Below the pieces are notes generated by a model. It was not told the origin of the DNA and did not search any database. It saw nothing but the letters and a program-made list of their open reading frames with translations. The position numbers were made by a program, and so were the translations under genes. A DNA stretch of 27,029 nucleotides from Temnopleurus reevesii (taxonomy: Eukaryota; Echinodermata; Echinoidea; Temnopleuroida; Temnopleuridae). The stretch lies in assembly GCA_036244855.1 (NCBI GenBank), contig BQKZ01005709.1, positions 1-27,029 of the forward strand, written 5' to 3'. Positions 9,493 to 18,913 of this stretch are shown in pieces (positions within the stretch are counted from its first letter, which is position 1; every line of letters begins with the position of its first letter).

Positions 9493-10048
9493 GTTCATTT
9501 TTTTTATTATGCTAGATGTTCAATGCAGTCAACCTTGCTTAATTTGACCTCCCACATAAGTCGAAGTCAAATTGTCGAAGTCAAAGACCTTTTCATATTT
9601 TCGTCTCATGTTTTTTTTTTTAAAACTAAGATCAGAGCTAGTTTTTTTAATATTCCCCTGACGAAGGAGACTGGAGTCTCCAAAAATTAGTGACAATTTG
9701 AAATTATTGTATTAAATTATTCAATTGGCTGAAATAAATGCACAACATTGTTCCTTTGAGTTAAATAAAACTAAAAGATATAGATAAAAATTGCAGCTTC
9801 TTCAGTTTTGCCTTCCATTTTATCTCTCTTATCAGGATATCATTTGACCTAGCTAATTTAAGGAGCGAAAACACATTTCAAGTCATAAAATTAACGAGAG
9901 TACCCATAAAAGCTGCATCCATGCAAGTAATAGCTAATGGTGTACTAAAACTGTCACAGCATTACACTATGCATGAGAGAGATTCGACATAGCACTGTGT
10001 GTGTATCCCATAGGCCCTATGGTCATCTCATTACCAATGCACCTCTAA
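9493..10048. other. No gene; short gtcgaagtcaaa doublet
   Basis: gtcgaagtcaaa occurs at 9560-9571 and again at 9574-9585. Otherwise the stretch is AT-rich without recognised features. Confidence 0.45.
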
Positions 10049-10165
10049 TGCCCCGGTCACATAGGACCCCGGAAGCAACACGATTCACCCCAACACAGTT
10101 AACTGCCTCAGAACAATGAGTCGGGGTGAATCGTGTTGCTTCCGGGGTTCTATGTGACTGGGGCT
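10049..10165 (+). mobile_element. Harbinger-like palindromic MITE, copy 2 (internally deleted)
   Basis: The arms ccccggtcacataggacccc and ggaagcaacacgattcaccc pair with the right side ggtgaatcgtgttgcttccg and gggttctatgtgactgggg. The centre reads cagttaactgcctcagaaca, the same orientation as the copy at 12812. Relative to that copy about 16 bp (gactctttgttaattc) are missing from the left arm. The right flank is ttaa and the left flank is taa, consistent with a 3-bp TWA target. A 71-codon frame starting at 10133 begins inside this element and is not a gene. Confidence 0.9.
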
Positions 10166-10361
10166 TTAATCACCTTTTGCGAGCGGCAACTGCGCGCCGA
10201 AGGAAATTGTGTTGACCAAGCGGAGGCAGTGGTCGTCTCATGGATAATGAATGGTCAGTCATCAATTTTAGAAGCCTCTCATCTCTCGATTCTGAGTGGA
10301 GTCATTCGCACATATATATCAGGGAGTGATTTTCCTGGTATCGCATGACAATTCATTTATG

Positions 10362-10400
10362 CGGGATTTATGATTTATGATTTATTATGATTTATGTACG
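10362..10400 (+). repeat. GATTTAT microsatellite
   Basis: Four units of atttatg/atttatt are seen (gatttatgatttatgattta and ttatgatttatg). Confidence 0.75.
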
Positions 10401-10813
10401 GGAGTGGCTTTTCACGTCTGAAAATAGAAAATGTTTTTGCCAAGTTTAGAGTATTTTTCACTGATTTATGATCTCACTTCATATTGATAGAGGCAAAAAT
10501 ATTTTAGAGCTTGCTCAATCTGACTGATCAAATTTGAATGGATCTTGCAGATTGTGGAGCGTAAGGATTCTCAGTATATTGAGATCCCCCTCAAATTTAT
10601 TTTACATGAGATACAAAATGATCATGAGATTAAGATGATTGCATCAATCCTCAGATTCATCTTATTGTTATTTCCATATTAACTTCTTTCAAATCAAATC
10701 AGTTTTGACCATAGCATTATATTGTGTTGAAAAAATTCAGTCATTTGTATGTATACATTTCATGTGACACATCTTATGCATCCACAGCCAACAAAAATTG
10801 TAGTTCGAACGCC
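10401..10813. other. AT-rich stretch, nothing recognised
   Basis: No inverted repeat, no window-internal match and no frame of note. Confidence 0.4.
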
Positions 10814-10963
10814 AACTCCCATGTGGGGAGGCCTCGGAATTGATGTGTATTGATTTGTGTAATAACAGTTCTGTTTTTGATACGTTATCAATGAAATCAA
10901 GAAATGAAAATCTTACCCATGTTGGTGAAAAGTATTATGTAAAATGCCCTGAGGCAGATACAT
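10814..10963 (+). repeat. Direct repeat, left copy
   Basis: About 150 bp recur at 11251-11402. The core attgatttgtgtaataacag through aatgaaatcaagaaatgaaa is nearly identical, and both copies end with tgccctgaggcagat. No coding frame is kept. Confidence 0.85.
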
Positions 10964-11076
10964 TCATTTTTGTTTACCAATTCAGAAAATTCAGAAAAGT
11001 TCTATAACCTATAATGAACGAATTCATTTTTAATGACCAATTCAGAAAATTTGAATGTAAAAATTTAATACATCCA

Positions 11077-11225
11077 GGGTCCCGTAACATAAAGGTTTGC
11101 GATTAATTGCTAATCTGATAGTGATTGATATCAATCGCAAGTCTATGGCAAATCATGTACTAAAGTTTGCAATTGATCGCAAAATCAAATAGGTATTAAT
11201 CGCTAACCTTTATGCTACGGGGCCC
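11077..11225. mobile_element. 149-bp MITE with gggtcccgtaacataaaggt termini
   Basis: The left end gggtcccgtaacataaaggt followed by ttgcgattaat is the complement, with about four mismatches, of the right end attaatcgctaacctttatg followed by ctacggggccc. The interior repeats gcgatt/aatcgc words (ttgcgattaattgc, ttgcaattgatcgcaa), so the whole element can fold. The target duplication is not obvious. It sits between the two direct repeats at 10814 and 11251. Confidence 0.85.
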
Positions 11226-11250
11226 AGTACTGACAAATCTTCTAACCTTG

Positions 11251-11402
11251 AATTCATGTGGCAAGGCCTCTGAATTGATGCGCATTGATTTGTGTAATAA
11301 CAGTTCTGTTTTTGATACGTTACCAATGAAATCAAGAAATGAAAATCTTATCCATGTTGATGAAAAGTATTATGTATGTATCATGCCCTGAGGCAGATGC
11401 AT
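11251..11402 (+). repeat. Direct repeat, right copy
   Basis: Partner of 10814-10963 at an offset of about 437 bp. It differs by scattered substitutions and a few extra bases near tattatgtatgtatcatgcc. Confidence 0.85.
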
Positions 11403-11947
11403 GAAATACATACTTATTAGAACATTTTCTCAGTAATCCATATGTCCACATCCACCTTAGATAGCATGATGTAAAACTATGGAAAGAGGTTAATGCATTC
11501 AGAAAGTGACCTCAAGTGGATCAAAGAGTTCAGAAATTGAACTGGACTGTCAATAAATGTAGGACAACTTTTTTTTCCAATGAATCTTGTCTTTATTTGC
11601 TTTGAAACTAAATAGAGCAGACATTCTGTCGGCGATTTGTCTCCAACTGACCAGAATTATGCTGCAGACGATTGTGTTGCAGACATCTATGAGTGGAATT
11701 CATGGTAATAGAATTGTTATAGACTACTGGTTGAAATCTTAGATTAGTTTAAACTTGAGGCACGTGGATTGGACCACTTTTAAAATATGTTCTTGATTTA
11801 TCCTGTATTCTAAAAGTGGACCCATTCTAGTTCATGTTGTGCACTGGATATCATAAAACATGTAAATCCAGAGCATGTTTCTGTATTTAATCATTGGACT
11901 GCTTTGATCCTCAACACCTTCAGATTGGTTGCCCGATGATTATTACG
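11403..11947. other. No supported feature
   Basis: AT-rich text without recognised repeat or frame. A partial self-match (tggaccacttttaaaa against ctaaaagtggaccca, 11770-11826) suggests a weak hairpin. Confidence 0.4.
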
Positions 11948-12201
11948 ATGTTCACACATCAGGTGGCCGAATCTCACACATTTTTGGATTTAGATGTGTG
12001 TTGGGTCAACGTAAAAACAGCTGGAATATATCGCCAGGAGAGAGAGTGGGGGGGGGGGGGGGGTGCATGTTGGAGATTAACGATGCAGGCCACGTTCTGG
12101 GCAAAGAAAAACGGAAAACGGCACATATCACCGTGATTCTAGCGAGTGTTCACACACAGACTGTGGCGAGCTCTCCCACGTATCGGGGGATGTGTGAACA
12201 T
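11948..12201. mobile_element. Possible TIR element with internal poly-G run
   Basis: atgttcacacatc (11948-11960) is the exact complement of gatgtgtgaacat (12189-12201), and weaker similarity extends about 15 bp outward on both sides. The interior is unusually GC-rich for this window and contains an uninterrupted G run at about 12047-12063. Frames of 80 and 93 codons overlap here in two phases and run through the G tract, so neither is credible. Confidence 0.5.
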
Positions 12202-12275
12202 ACTGATTAGATGCCACCCGAACCCACTCTAGCACCATGACAAGTAGATGATACCTAGGTAAGATCTGGCTTTAA

Positions 12276-12796
12276 AGCCCAAGTATAGTTTTGGTAAAAG
12301 CGAATATTCTTATCGAGAAATTTTGTCTTCAAATCTACTTAAAAAGAAACATGATATCATGAACATGTTGTACAAAAGATTGTACGAAAAATTAACAAGT
12401 TTTGGAAAAGTTATAACCTAAAGTGTGGAAAATATTTTAGCGTCGTAGCCCCCGACGCGAATTCAATATTTTCTTTCTTGATAAAGGACAGCTTCTCATG
12501 AACAGAATTGGATAAAAATTTCAGAATTTATTCTTTATGTATTCCTTTTTAGCATGCTTTAATAAAATCTTGGAAATAATTTTCTATATGCCCGATAAGA
12601 AGCAAAATATTGTTATAACCAAGAGAGGGCGCTAAATACGATTTAACGGTCAAATTCAAATTTTCAAAAGAATTTGCTCGTAGAAAAATATGCTATGATC
12701 TTGAAATGTGTATAGAAACTATATGTCATGGTACATGTATATATCCCCAAAATTCACATTTCTTTAATCTTTACCAAAACTATACATGATTGGGCT
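12276..12796 (+). mobile_element. 521-bp TIR element between TTAA sites, copy A
   Basis: It begins agcccaagtatagttttggt and ends with the inverse accaaaactatacatgattg followed by ggct. It is bounded by ttaa at 12272-12275 and 12797-12800. Its reverse complement matches 13878-14388 along nearly the whole length, with scattered changes. Internal landmarks are a short hairpin gcgtcgtagcccccgacgc near 12440, tataaccaagagagggcgct, and tttgctcgtagaaaaatatg. No transposase frame is present, so it is non-autonomous. TTAA targets are typical of piggyBac-type and some other DNA transposons; the terminal sequence alone does not settle the superfamily. Confidence 0.88.
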
Positions 12797-12811
12797 TTAA
12801 GGTGTGGGTTA

Positions 12812-12941
12812 AGCCCCGGTCACATAGGACCCCGGAAGCAACACGACTCACCCCGACTCTTTGTTAATTCACAGTTAACTGCCTCAGAACAACGAGTCGG
12901 GGTGAATCGTGTTGCTTCCGGGGTCCTATGTGACCAGGGCT
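12812..12941 (+). mobile_element. Harbinger-like palindromic MITE, copy 3 (full length, TTA target)
   Basis: This 130-bp element has arms agccccggtcacataggacc and ccggaagcaacacgactcac that pair with gtgaatcgtgttgcttccgg and ggtcctatgtgaccagggct. The centre reads cacagttaactgcctcagaa. It is flanked by tta at 12809-12811 and 12942-12944, a 3-bp duplication of the TWA kind used by PIF/Harbinger transposons. It lies only 8 bp from the TTAA site of the 521-bp element upstream. Confidence 0.92.
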
Positions 12942-12944
12942 TTA

Positions 12945-13480
12945 GGTCAGAAGGCTTGTTTGAAGCTTCATTCCATATTAATGAGTCAATGGTCAGTGAA
13001 TGGCCCCTACTTGCATTAGGTCAGAACCCATGAAAAAGCATCAAATTGAAAGAAAGTAGCAAGATCATCGGTCATTTCAAAGAGTGAGGTTGCAATCCGT
13101 TAGATTGCTTATTATTTTATAAGGTTTTGATGTCCTTTGAATTAAGCTGTATTTCGAAGCGGACATCCACTTTATTCACTGTGTTTCATAAAAAGAAAAA
13201 TAATTTAGCAATTTAGATGAATAAGTTTTAACCAGTTTTCGTACTAGTTATTAAAAACGTCTTTTTGCAACAAATCTTCTGAGGCATATAGATAATTATT
13301 TCTAAATGCCCTGAATATCCGAATATCGGAACTCTATATCACCTTTCATCTTTTTAATCACACCTAATTCAGATTAGGAGGGGCAAGGAAAAGGAGATAT
13401 ATTTGCCTGTTTGCTTTGCTTCGTATTAATGAGATTGGTCAGCATAGGGCCCCTTACATCCTTGAGTAGACTTCAAGGGA
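12945..13480 (+). repeat. Degenerate outlying units of the 358-bp array
   Basis: ttccatattaatgagtcaat followed by ggtcag and tggcccct at 12971, and ttcgtattaatgagattggt followed by cagcatagggcccct at about 13430, resemble the unit start of the array at 14876 (ttccatattaatgaaagcgg, tcag, gggccccct). Similarity is clear only over about 45 bp each, so these are old or partial units. Confidence 0.5.
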
Positions 13481-13873
13481 TTTCTAGTGATGTCTGGTAA
13501 CAAGTCATATGGGAAGTCCATTCCATACATGTCCTATTCCGTAATATTAAAATATTAACATACCAGTTTCATAAATATGAAAAGGGTAGGGGGCACAAGT
13601 GAAAAAAAATGACAATCCCTGTGAATTATACTTGGGCTCCCAAAATAATGTCTGGATTCCCTCAATTATATTTTTGAAAAATAGCGTCGTTGGGTCAGAA
13701 AACATGTTTTTTTAAAATTTATTTATTGAATTCATTTTTTAAAACATAATTCAAGACTCGGAAGGGAGTGGAAAGCCAAAGATCATATAGAAATGATTTT
13801 TTCTACTTCATTCATAATGTTGTGAGGTCAGGTCATTTTCAGTTGAGGACATCAAAATAACTTTTTAGATGCC
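13481..13873. other. No supported feature
   Basis: AT-rich sequence between the degenerate repeat units and the 511-bp element; nothing recognised. Confidence 0.4.
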
Positions 13874-13877
13874 TTAA

Positions 13878-14388
13878 AGCCCATGTATAGTTTTGGTAAA
13901 GATTAAAGAAATGTGAATTTTGGGGATATATACCATGACATATAGTTCCTATACACATTTCAAGATCATAGCATATTTTTCTACGAGCGAATTCTTTTGA
14001 AAATTTGAATTTGACCGTTAAATCGTATTTAGCGCCCTCTCTTGGTTATAACAATATTTTGCTTCTTATCGGTCATATACAAAATTATTTCCAAGATTTT
14101 ATTAAAACATGCTGAAAAGGAATACATAAAGAACAAATTCTGAAATTTTCATCCAATTCTGTTCATTAGAAGCTGTCCTTTATCAAAAAAGAAAATATTG
14201 AATTAGCGTCGGGGGCTACGACGCTAAAATATTTTTCACACTTTAGGTTATAACTTTTCCAAAACTTGTTAATTTTTCGTACAATTTTTTGTACAACAGG
14301 TTCATGATATCATGTTTCTTTTTAAGTAGATTTGAAGACAAAATTTGGCGATAAAAATATTCGTTTTTACCAAAACTGTACTTGGGCT
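13878..14388 (-). mobile_element. 511-bp TIR element between TTAA sites, copy B (inverted relative to A)
   Basis: It begins agcccatgtatagttttggt and ends accaaaactgtacttgggct, with ttaa at 13874-13877 and 14389-14392. It is the reverse complement of 12276-12796 apart from scattered changes and small indels (for example the gcgtcgggggctacgacgc hairpin near 14207). A 116-codon minus-strand frame at 14243-14593 starts outside and runs into this element and is not a gene. Confidence 0.88.
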
Positions 14389-14585
14389 TTAATGAAAAAT
14401 ATTGATGTAGCACGGTAGAAGATTGGTGCATATCAATGGCGGCGGAACATGGGGGCTGGTTAGCTGCAGTCCCCCCATTTTTTTTTTCAGTAGATACTGT
14501 ATGTGCAAGCTTATGGGATTGTATGAGAATTTTTATCCACTTTCTCCCTCCACTTTTCAAATCGTTCCACAGATCCTGCATCTTT

Positions 14586-15670
14586 TGAACCAAGCTTCAT
14601 TTTTAGAGCAAAGGAATTGTCTATGTTTTGAATCGTAATCTAGGTGAGGTGAGCGCTAAGGTTAAGTTTAAGGTTAAGTCATCATGAGATTTATTCAATG
14701 CATTTGATTCAAAGATTTAAAGAAAATTAATTTGTGATTAGTACAAGGTATTGCGTACAGGGAAGAAGATTTGCATTCTTCTGAATCAAACTTCATTTCA
14801 AAAGCAAGAAAATCCTCAATCCTTTGAATCTTAATACGAATGGGAGGGGTAAGATTAAAGAGGTCTAGAGCTCTGTTCCATATTAATGAAAGCGGTCAGT
14901 AAAGGGCCCCCTCTCGCCCTCGAAGAGATCTCAAAAGGGTTTGAAATGATCTTTAGTGTTGTGACCATAGATATACCACATCTAGTAATGGCATATGTGA
15001 TGTTATTAAAACTATCCCATTCTCATGTATTCAGAAATGTTTACAATGTAACAAGAAAGTTAGTTCACAATTACTACAAATGAAAATCTGTAAATTTGGT
15101 GAGAAATTGTTAAAGGAGTCAAATAAATTTTCAACCGGGCTTCATACCTTTTTCTGCATGCAACAGAATTGTCTATGCTTTGAATCCTAATTCGAATGGG
15201 GAGGGATGAGATTAAAGAGATCTAGAGCTCCGTTCCATATTAATGAAAGCGGCCAGTTCAGGGCCCCCTCTCGTGCCCTAAAGAGGGCTCAAAAGTCTTT
15301 GAAGTCGTATCTAGTGTCATTACCATGGATAACACATCTAGTAATGGCATATATATGATGTTATTAACAATTATCCCATTCTCATATATTCAGAAATGTT
15401 TACAATGTTTCAAGAAAGTTCGGTCATAATTGCTACTAATGAAAATCTGTAAATTTGGTGCAAAATTGGTAGAAGAGTCAAGTATATTTTCAACCAGGTT
15501 TCATACCCTTTTTCTGCATGCAGTAGAATTTTCTGTGCTTTGAATCCTAATTCAAATGGGGAGGGGTAAGATTAAAGAGGTCTAGAGCTCTGTTCCATAT
15601 TAATGAAAGCGGTCAGTAGAGGGCCCCCTCTTGCCCCAGAAGAGAGGCTGAAGGGTTTGAAGTGATATCT
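14586..15670 (+). repeat. Tandem array, unit about 358 bp
   Basis: The unit start ttccatattaatgaaagcgg occurs at 14876, 15233 and 15593 (periods 357 and 360). Within units the order is gggccccctct, agtaatggcata, gatgttatta, cccattctcat, agaaatgtttacaatgt, gaaaatctgtaaatttggtg, ttttcaacc(g/a)gg, tttctgcatgca, ctttgaatcctaatt, aatggggagggg, attaaagag, tctagagctc. Diverged half units lie upstream (14586-14650 and 14768-14875). The last unit breaks off near 15670. Frames at 14886-15083 and 15572-15754 are by-products. Confidence 0.9.
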
Positions 15671-16151
15671 GATATCGGGATCAGAGTGCTTGATACTACA
15701 GGTTCTTTCACATTGAGATATTTGAGCAGAAAATTCCAATGCTAAGCAACCCATTTGTTATTCAGTTAAGATAAAGGAACTTATCATAGTTCATTTATAA
15801 AGCATCGTAATGAATTCTTAATGATTGTGGACAAAGTTGCACAAAAGAGCAGGAATAAAATTGAACGAATTGTTCAAATTTTAAATGGCATCTAGTCTTT
15901 GAGAAATGCATCGAAATTTCAAATCAATATGCAATTACTCTGTGTAACATACGTTAATCTTTTAAGGTAATCATTCCTTGGACATGTAGATTTTGAAATT
16001 TTAAGCAGGATGATATCATGCAAAAGAAATGTATGTGTGGGACTGTATACGATGCTCCTCATGTATGTTACTGAATAACGTATTAGTTAACATGATTTTT
16101 GTTTTTGTAAAGCAATACCCATAATGGATTTAAGTTCTCCGAATTTAGATA
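15671..16151. other. No supported feature
   Basis: AT-rich stretch between two tandem arrays; no inverted repeat or frame recognised. Confidence 0.4.
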
Positions 16152-16625
16152 TTGTTCATATAGTTTTATATTTCAACATTCTAGTGTGAACATGCCTCTG
16201 ATTGGCCTTCAAGTTACAAGTTCATTGGCTCATTTATGTCTGTGAGTCATTTAAGTAAACCAGGTGCACTGTTGCAGATGCTAGCATTGATTTCGATAGC
16301 CCTTTTAAAAAAATTGTTCATAGTTTAATATTTTGACATTCTAGTGTGAACGCATCTGTAATTGGCCCTCTTATCAGAAGTTCATTGGCTCATTTATGCC
16401 TATGAATCATTTAAGTAAACCAGGTGCACTGTTACAGATGCTTGCATTGAATTCAGTAGCTTTTTATTACATTTTTTAATATAATTGTTCATAGTTTTAT
16501 ATTTTTACATTCTTGTCTGAACACACCTCTAATTGGCCTTGTAGTCACAAGTTCATTGGCTCAAGTATGTCTGTGACTCATTTCAGTAACCCAGGTGCAC
16601 TGTTGCGAATGCTAGCATTGATTTT
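16152..16625 (+). repeat. Tandem array, unit about 165 bp, three copies
   Basis: Units start at ttgttcatatagttttat (16152), ttgttcatagtttaatat (16314) and ttgttcatagttttatat (16485), with periods 162 and 171. Each contains acattct, gtgaac or ctgaac, attggcc, agttcattggctca, tatg, gtaaaccaggtgcactgttg-like text and a ctagcattga end. Divergence is roughly 15% by eye. Confidence 0.9.
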
Positions 16626-16692
16626 ACAAATTGGCCACCTCAAGATCTGCGACAGGTGGAGTGCTCGGCGGCGGAGTACTGCTCTCAATACC
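16621..16692 (-). repeat. GC-rich module, copy 1
   Basis: The segment from attttacaaattggccacct through gctctcaatacc is repeated at 17012-17097 but for a 16-bp insertion there. On the minus strand both copies read GIES(S/G)TPP(P/S)STPPVADLEV, a Ser/Thr/Pro-rich peptide, which hints at a former exon or a coding piece of a mobile element. I do not recognise the protein. The module abuts the end of the 165-bp array. Confidence 0.6.
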
Positions 16693-17011
16693 CGACGAGG
16701 GTCATTCATCAAGTGAACGAGGGAGAAAGGGGGGATTTGACCTACATTGGTAAATTTGCAATGTTAATGCGTGCAATCAGTTGGAGTATTGATTGTGCGC
16801 TGTATCATTTTTAAGGTGTTCCATTTTCACCTTACAGAAAGTGATTTGTGGTGTATATCAATCCATTCAGGACATGAATTATTTTACAACAAATTTACTA
16901 ATCCTTTACTTAATTGGCATTGTTCCATAGAACGTTCCAATTCAATGTTATGATACAATTCTGAATCTTCTTCTTCAAAAAATATGTTAAAAAGTTCAGT
17001 TGATTTTAAAA

Positions 17012-17097
17012 ATTTTACAAATTGGCCACCTCAAATTAACCACCTCAAGATCCGCGACAGGTGGAGTGCTCGAAGGCGGAGTACCGCTCTCAATACC
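17012..17097 (-). repeat. GC-rich module, copy 2, at the end of a 126-codon open frame
   Basis: Partner of 16621-16692, with ccacctcaa duplicated inside it. The minus-strand frame runs 17376 to 16996 and ends VVNLRWPICKIFKIN after the STPPVADLEV stretch. The N-terminal hundred residues show no motif I know and the base composition is ordinary for the region, so a functional gene is not supported. Confidence 0.5.
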
Positions 17098-17427
17098 TGA
17101 CAATGCCTGTGCTATATTTTGATACAATTTGAACATACAGCAGCTAAACAGAAAAGTACGCTGCAAAAACTGTAATGTGTTGCTTGAACACCACATTTTT
17201 AGATTATGTGAGAATAGCACCCGAATAGATTGCAATCTAGCTTCAAAATATATTAGGATACGTGAATTGTGAAAAATGGCATAATTGAAATCAATTAATT
17301 CAGCAGTGGTGCTGTTTAGACAATATTCTGATGTTTCACAATGTAGACCAGTAGGGGCTACAGCACTCAGCCACATATTATCTTATTCGCATCTGATCGC
17401 GCCGTGTCATCCAGGGCAGACCCAGTC
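17098..17427. other. Unassigned sequence within an open minus-strand frame
   Basis: This contains most of the unrecognised 126-codon minus-strand frame and a GC-richer end (gcatctgatcgcgccgtgtc). No repeat match was found in the window. Confidence 0.35.
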
Positions 17428-17952
17428 TTTAAACGGAAACCAGCACCTGGAATAGATATCGTGCTGCACATTGAATGAAGAAAAATCAGATGAACAAACT
17501 CTGAAAATTTGAGCAAAATCAGACAAACCATTCAAAAGTTATGAATTTTCAAAGTCAGTTATAATGATCCTTACCACTGATGGGGATCTGTGCGATCGGC
17601 AAATTCAACGGAATCTGTGACATGATGTTGGACATCTTTTTTCCGAAAAGTCAACACAATGCTAATTTTCGGTCGGAATATAGCATTTCTACATCGTTTC
17701 TGCATGTATTTTGAGAAGTATCATGTTGCAATCTTACCTTGAATTTTTCATCAATCCATTTAAAAAAATTCTATGTACAAAGTGAATGGGGTATTGTCCG
17801 CCATGACGTCACAGATTTCGTCGATGTTGCCGATCGCACGGATCCCCATGAGCAGATTGTCGGATTTTGCTCAAATTTTCACAGTTTGTTCATTACATTT
17901 TTCTTCATTTAATGAGAACATGACAATTCCAGGGGTTGGTTCCCCTTTAAAC
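17428..17952. mobile_element. 525-bp element with about 200-bp terminal inverted repeats
   Basis: The left end tttaaacggaaaccagcacc followed by tggaat is the inverse of the right end attccaggggttggttcccc followed by tttaaa. Complementarity continues inward through aaatgaagaaaaat, gaacaaactctgaaaatttg, agcaaaatcagacaa, atggggatctgtgcgatcgg and ctgtgacatgatgttggaca against their right-hand partners. The left arm has an extra insert of about 50 bp. No transposase is present. A 73-codon frame at 17773-17994 lies on the right arm and is not a gene. Confidence 0.85.
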
Positions 17953-18200
17953 AGCACAGCAGTAGAGCGGGAAATGCTTTTTGAGGGCTGTTAATTGGAG
18001 ACAGGTCATATTTGTATAAAAATCTTTTATAATCAAAATTCTATCTATGATAGGGTAATATAAAGGGAGAGCATCGGGGGCTGCTTTGAAGTTTGAATTT
18101 GAATTAAATTATTATTTCATGAATATTCCTTCCCCTACATTTGCAGGCCTGTTGGTTTCTATGGAAAGCAATGTTACAGTAATCATGTTTGAAGCGCAAT

Positions 18201-18367
18201 ATGTCAATCAATATCACTAAACCGAGGGGCTATGAATTAATCACCGCCCCCTTCAACATGCATGCAAATAAAGGAAATGTACGGTGTCTGTTCATATCAC
18301 TCCTAAAAAGTGTTGTGTCTTTGAAAGTCATCGAAAAGAGACTCGAGTCAAGATAGCCTCAGGTTCA
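18201..18367 (+). repeat. Octamer-containing direct repeat, copy 1
   Basis: About 167 bp recur at 18914-19080. The shared core runs tatgaattaatcaccgcccc, cttcaacatgcatgcaaat, aaggaaatgtac and tgaaagtcatcgaaaa. It holds a GC-box-like ccgccccc (18244-18251) and an ATGCAAAT octamer (18262-18269). A frame from 18201 stays open for 51 codons, and the matching frame in copy 2 is also open. Confidence 0.8.
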
Positions 18368-18913
18368 ATTCAAGCTTTTATGAATTGTTATGAGTAGACC
18401 TGTTGTATTGTGTTGTATGTACTACATATTTTTGATATATATTTCAAATTTGAAAATGAGCACACAAAAGTGGGATATCCATATCAATCAATATTGATGA
18501 TATTTTTATGATATTTATGTTTTTAGTACCCGAGTCAATCTCATTTTACACTGATCGATTTTATCTTAATGATATTTATATTTTAATACTTATCTTAAAA
18601 CTGTTCATAATCTGTCATTATCTATGTTCTTAGCTCTTTTAATACGTGAATTCCTTTTACAATATCTTGATTTATATATTTCATTGTTTTTATTATGTTT
18701 TACATTGTTTTTGCTTGTCAATGTTATGTTTCTCCATATCAGGACCATGAAGTAAAACAGTTTTAGCTGATCTTGTCATCCTGTATAAATATGTTTGAAT
18801 AAATAGATAAAAATAAATTCTTGATAAACCATTATATGTAGTATACAAACATATCTAGCTTCGAGAGTGACTCAGTTTGATCACATTTTAATTTTTTTCT
18901 TTCATGTGATATG
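18368..18913. other. Very AT-rich spacer between the octamer repeats
   Basis: Rich in gatattt/tatatt words, with a microsatellite-like end (aataaatagataaaaataaa near 18800). No gene or inverted repeat recognised. Confidence 0.45.

Noticed and set aside
11894..12210. 80- and 93-codon frames through the poly-G tract
   Set aside because: Two phases are open over the same DNA, and both depend on the G-run length.
14243..14593. 116-codon minus-strand frame
   Set aside because: Its 3' half is transposon copy B and its 5' half is unrelated flanking sequence.
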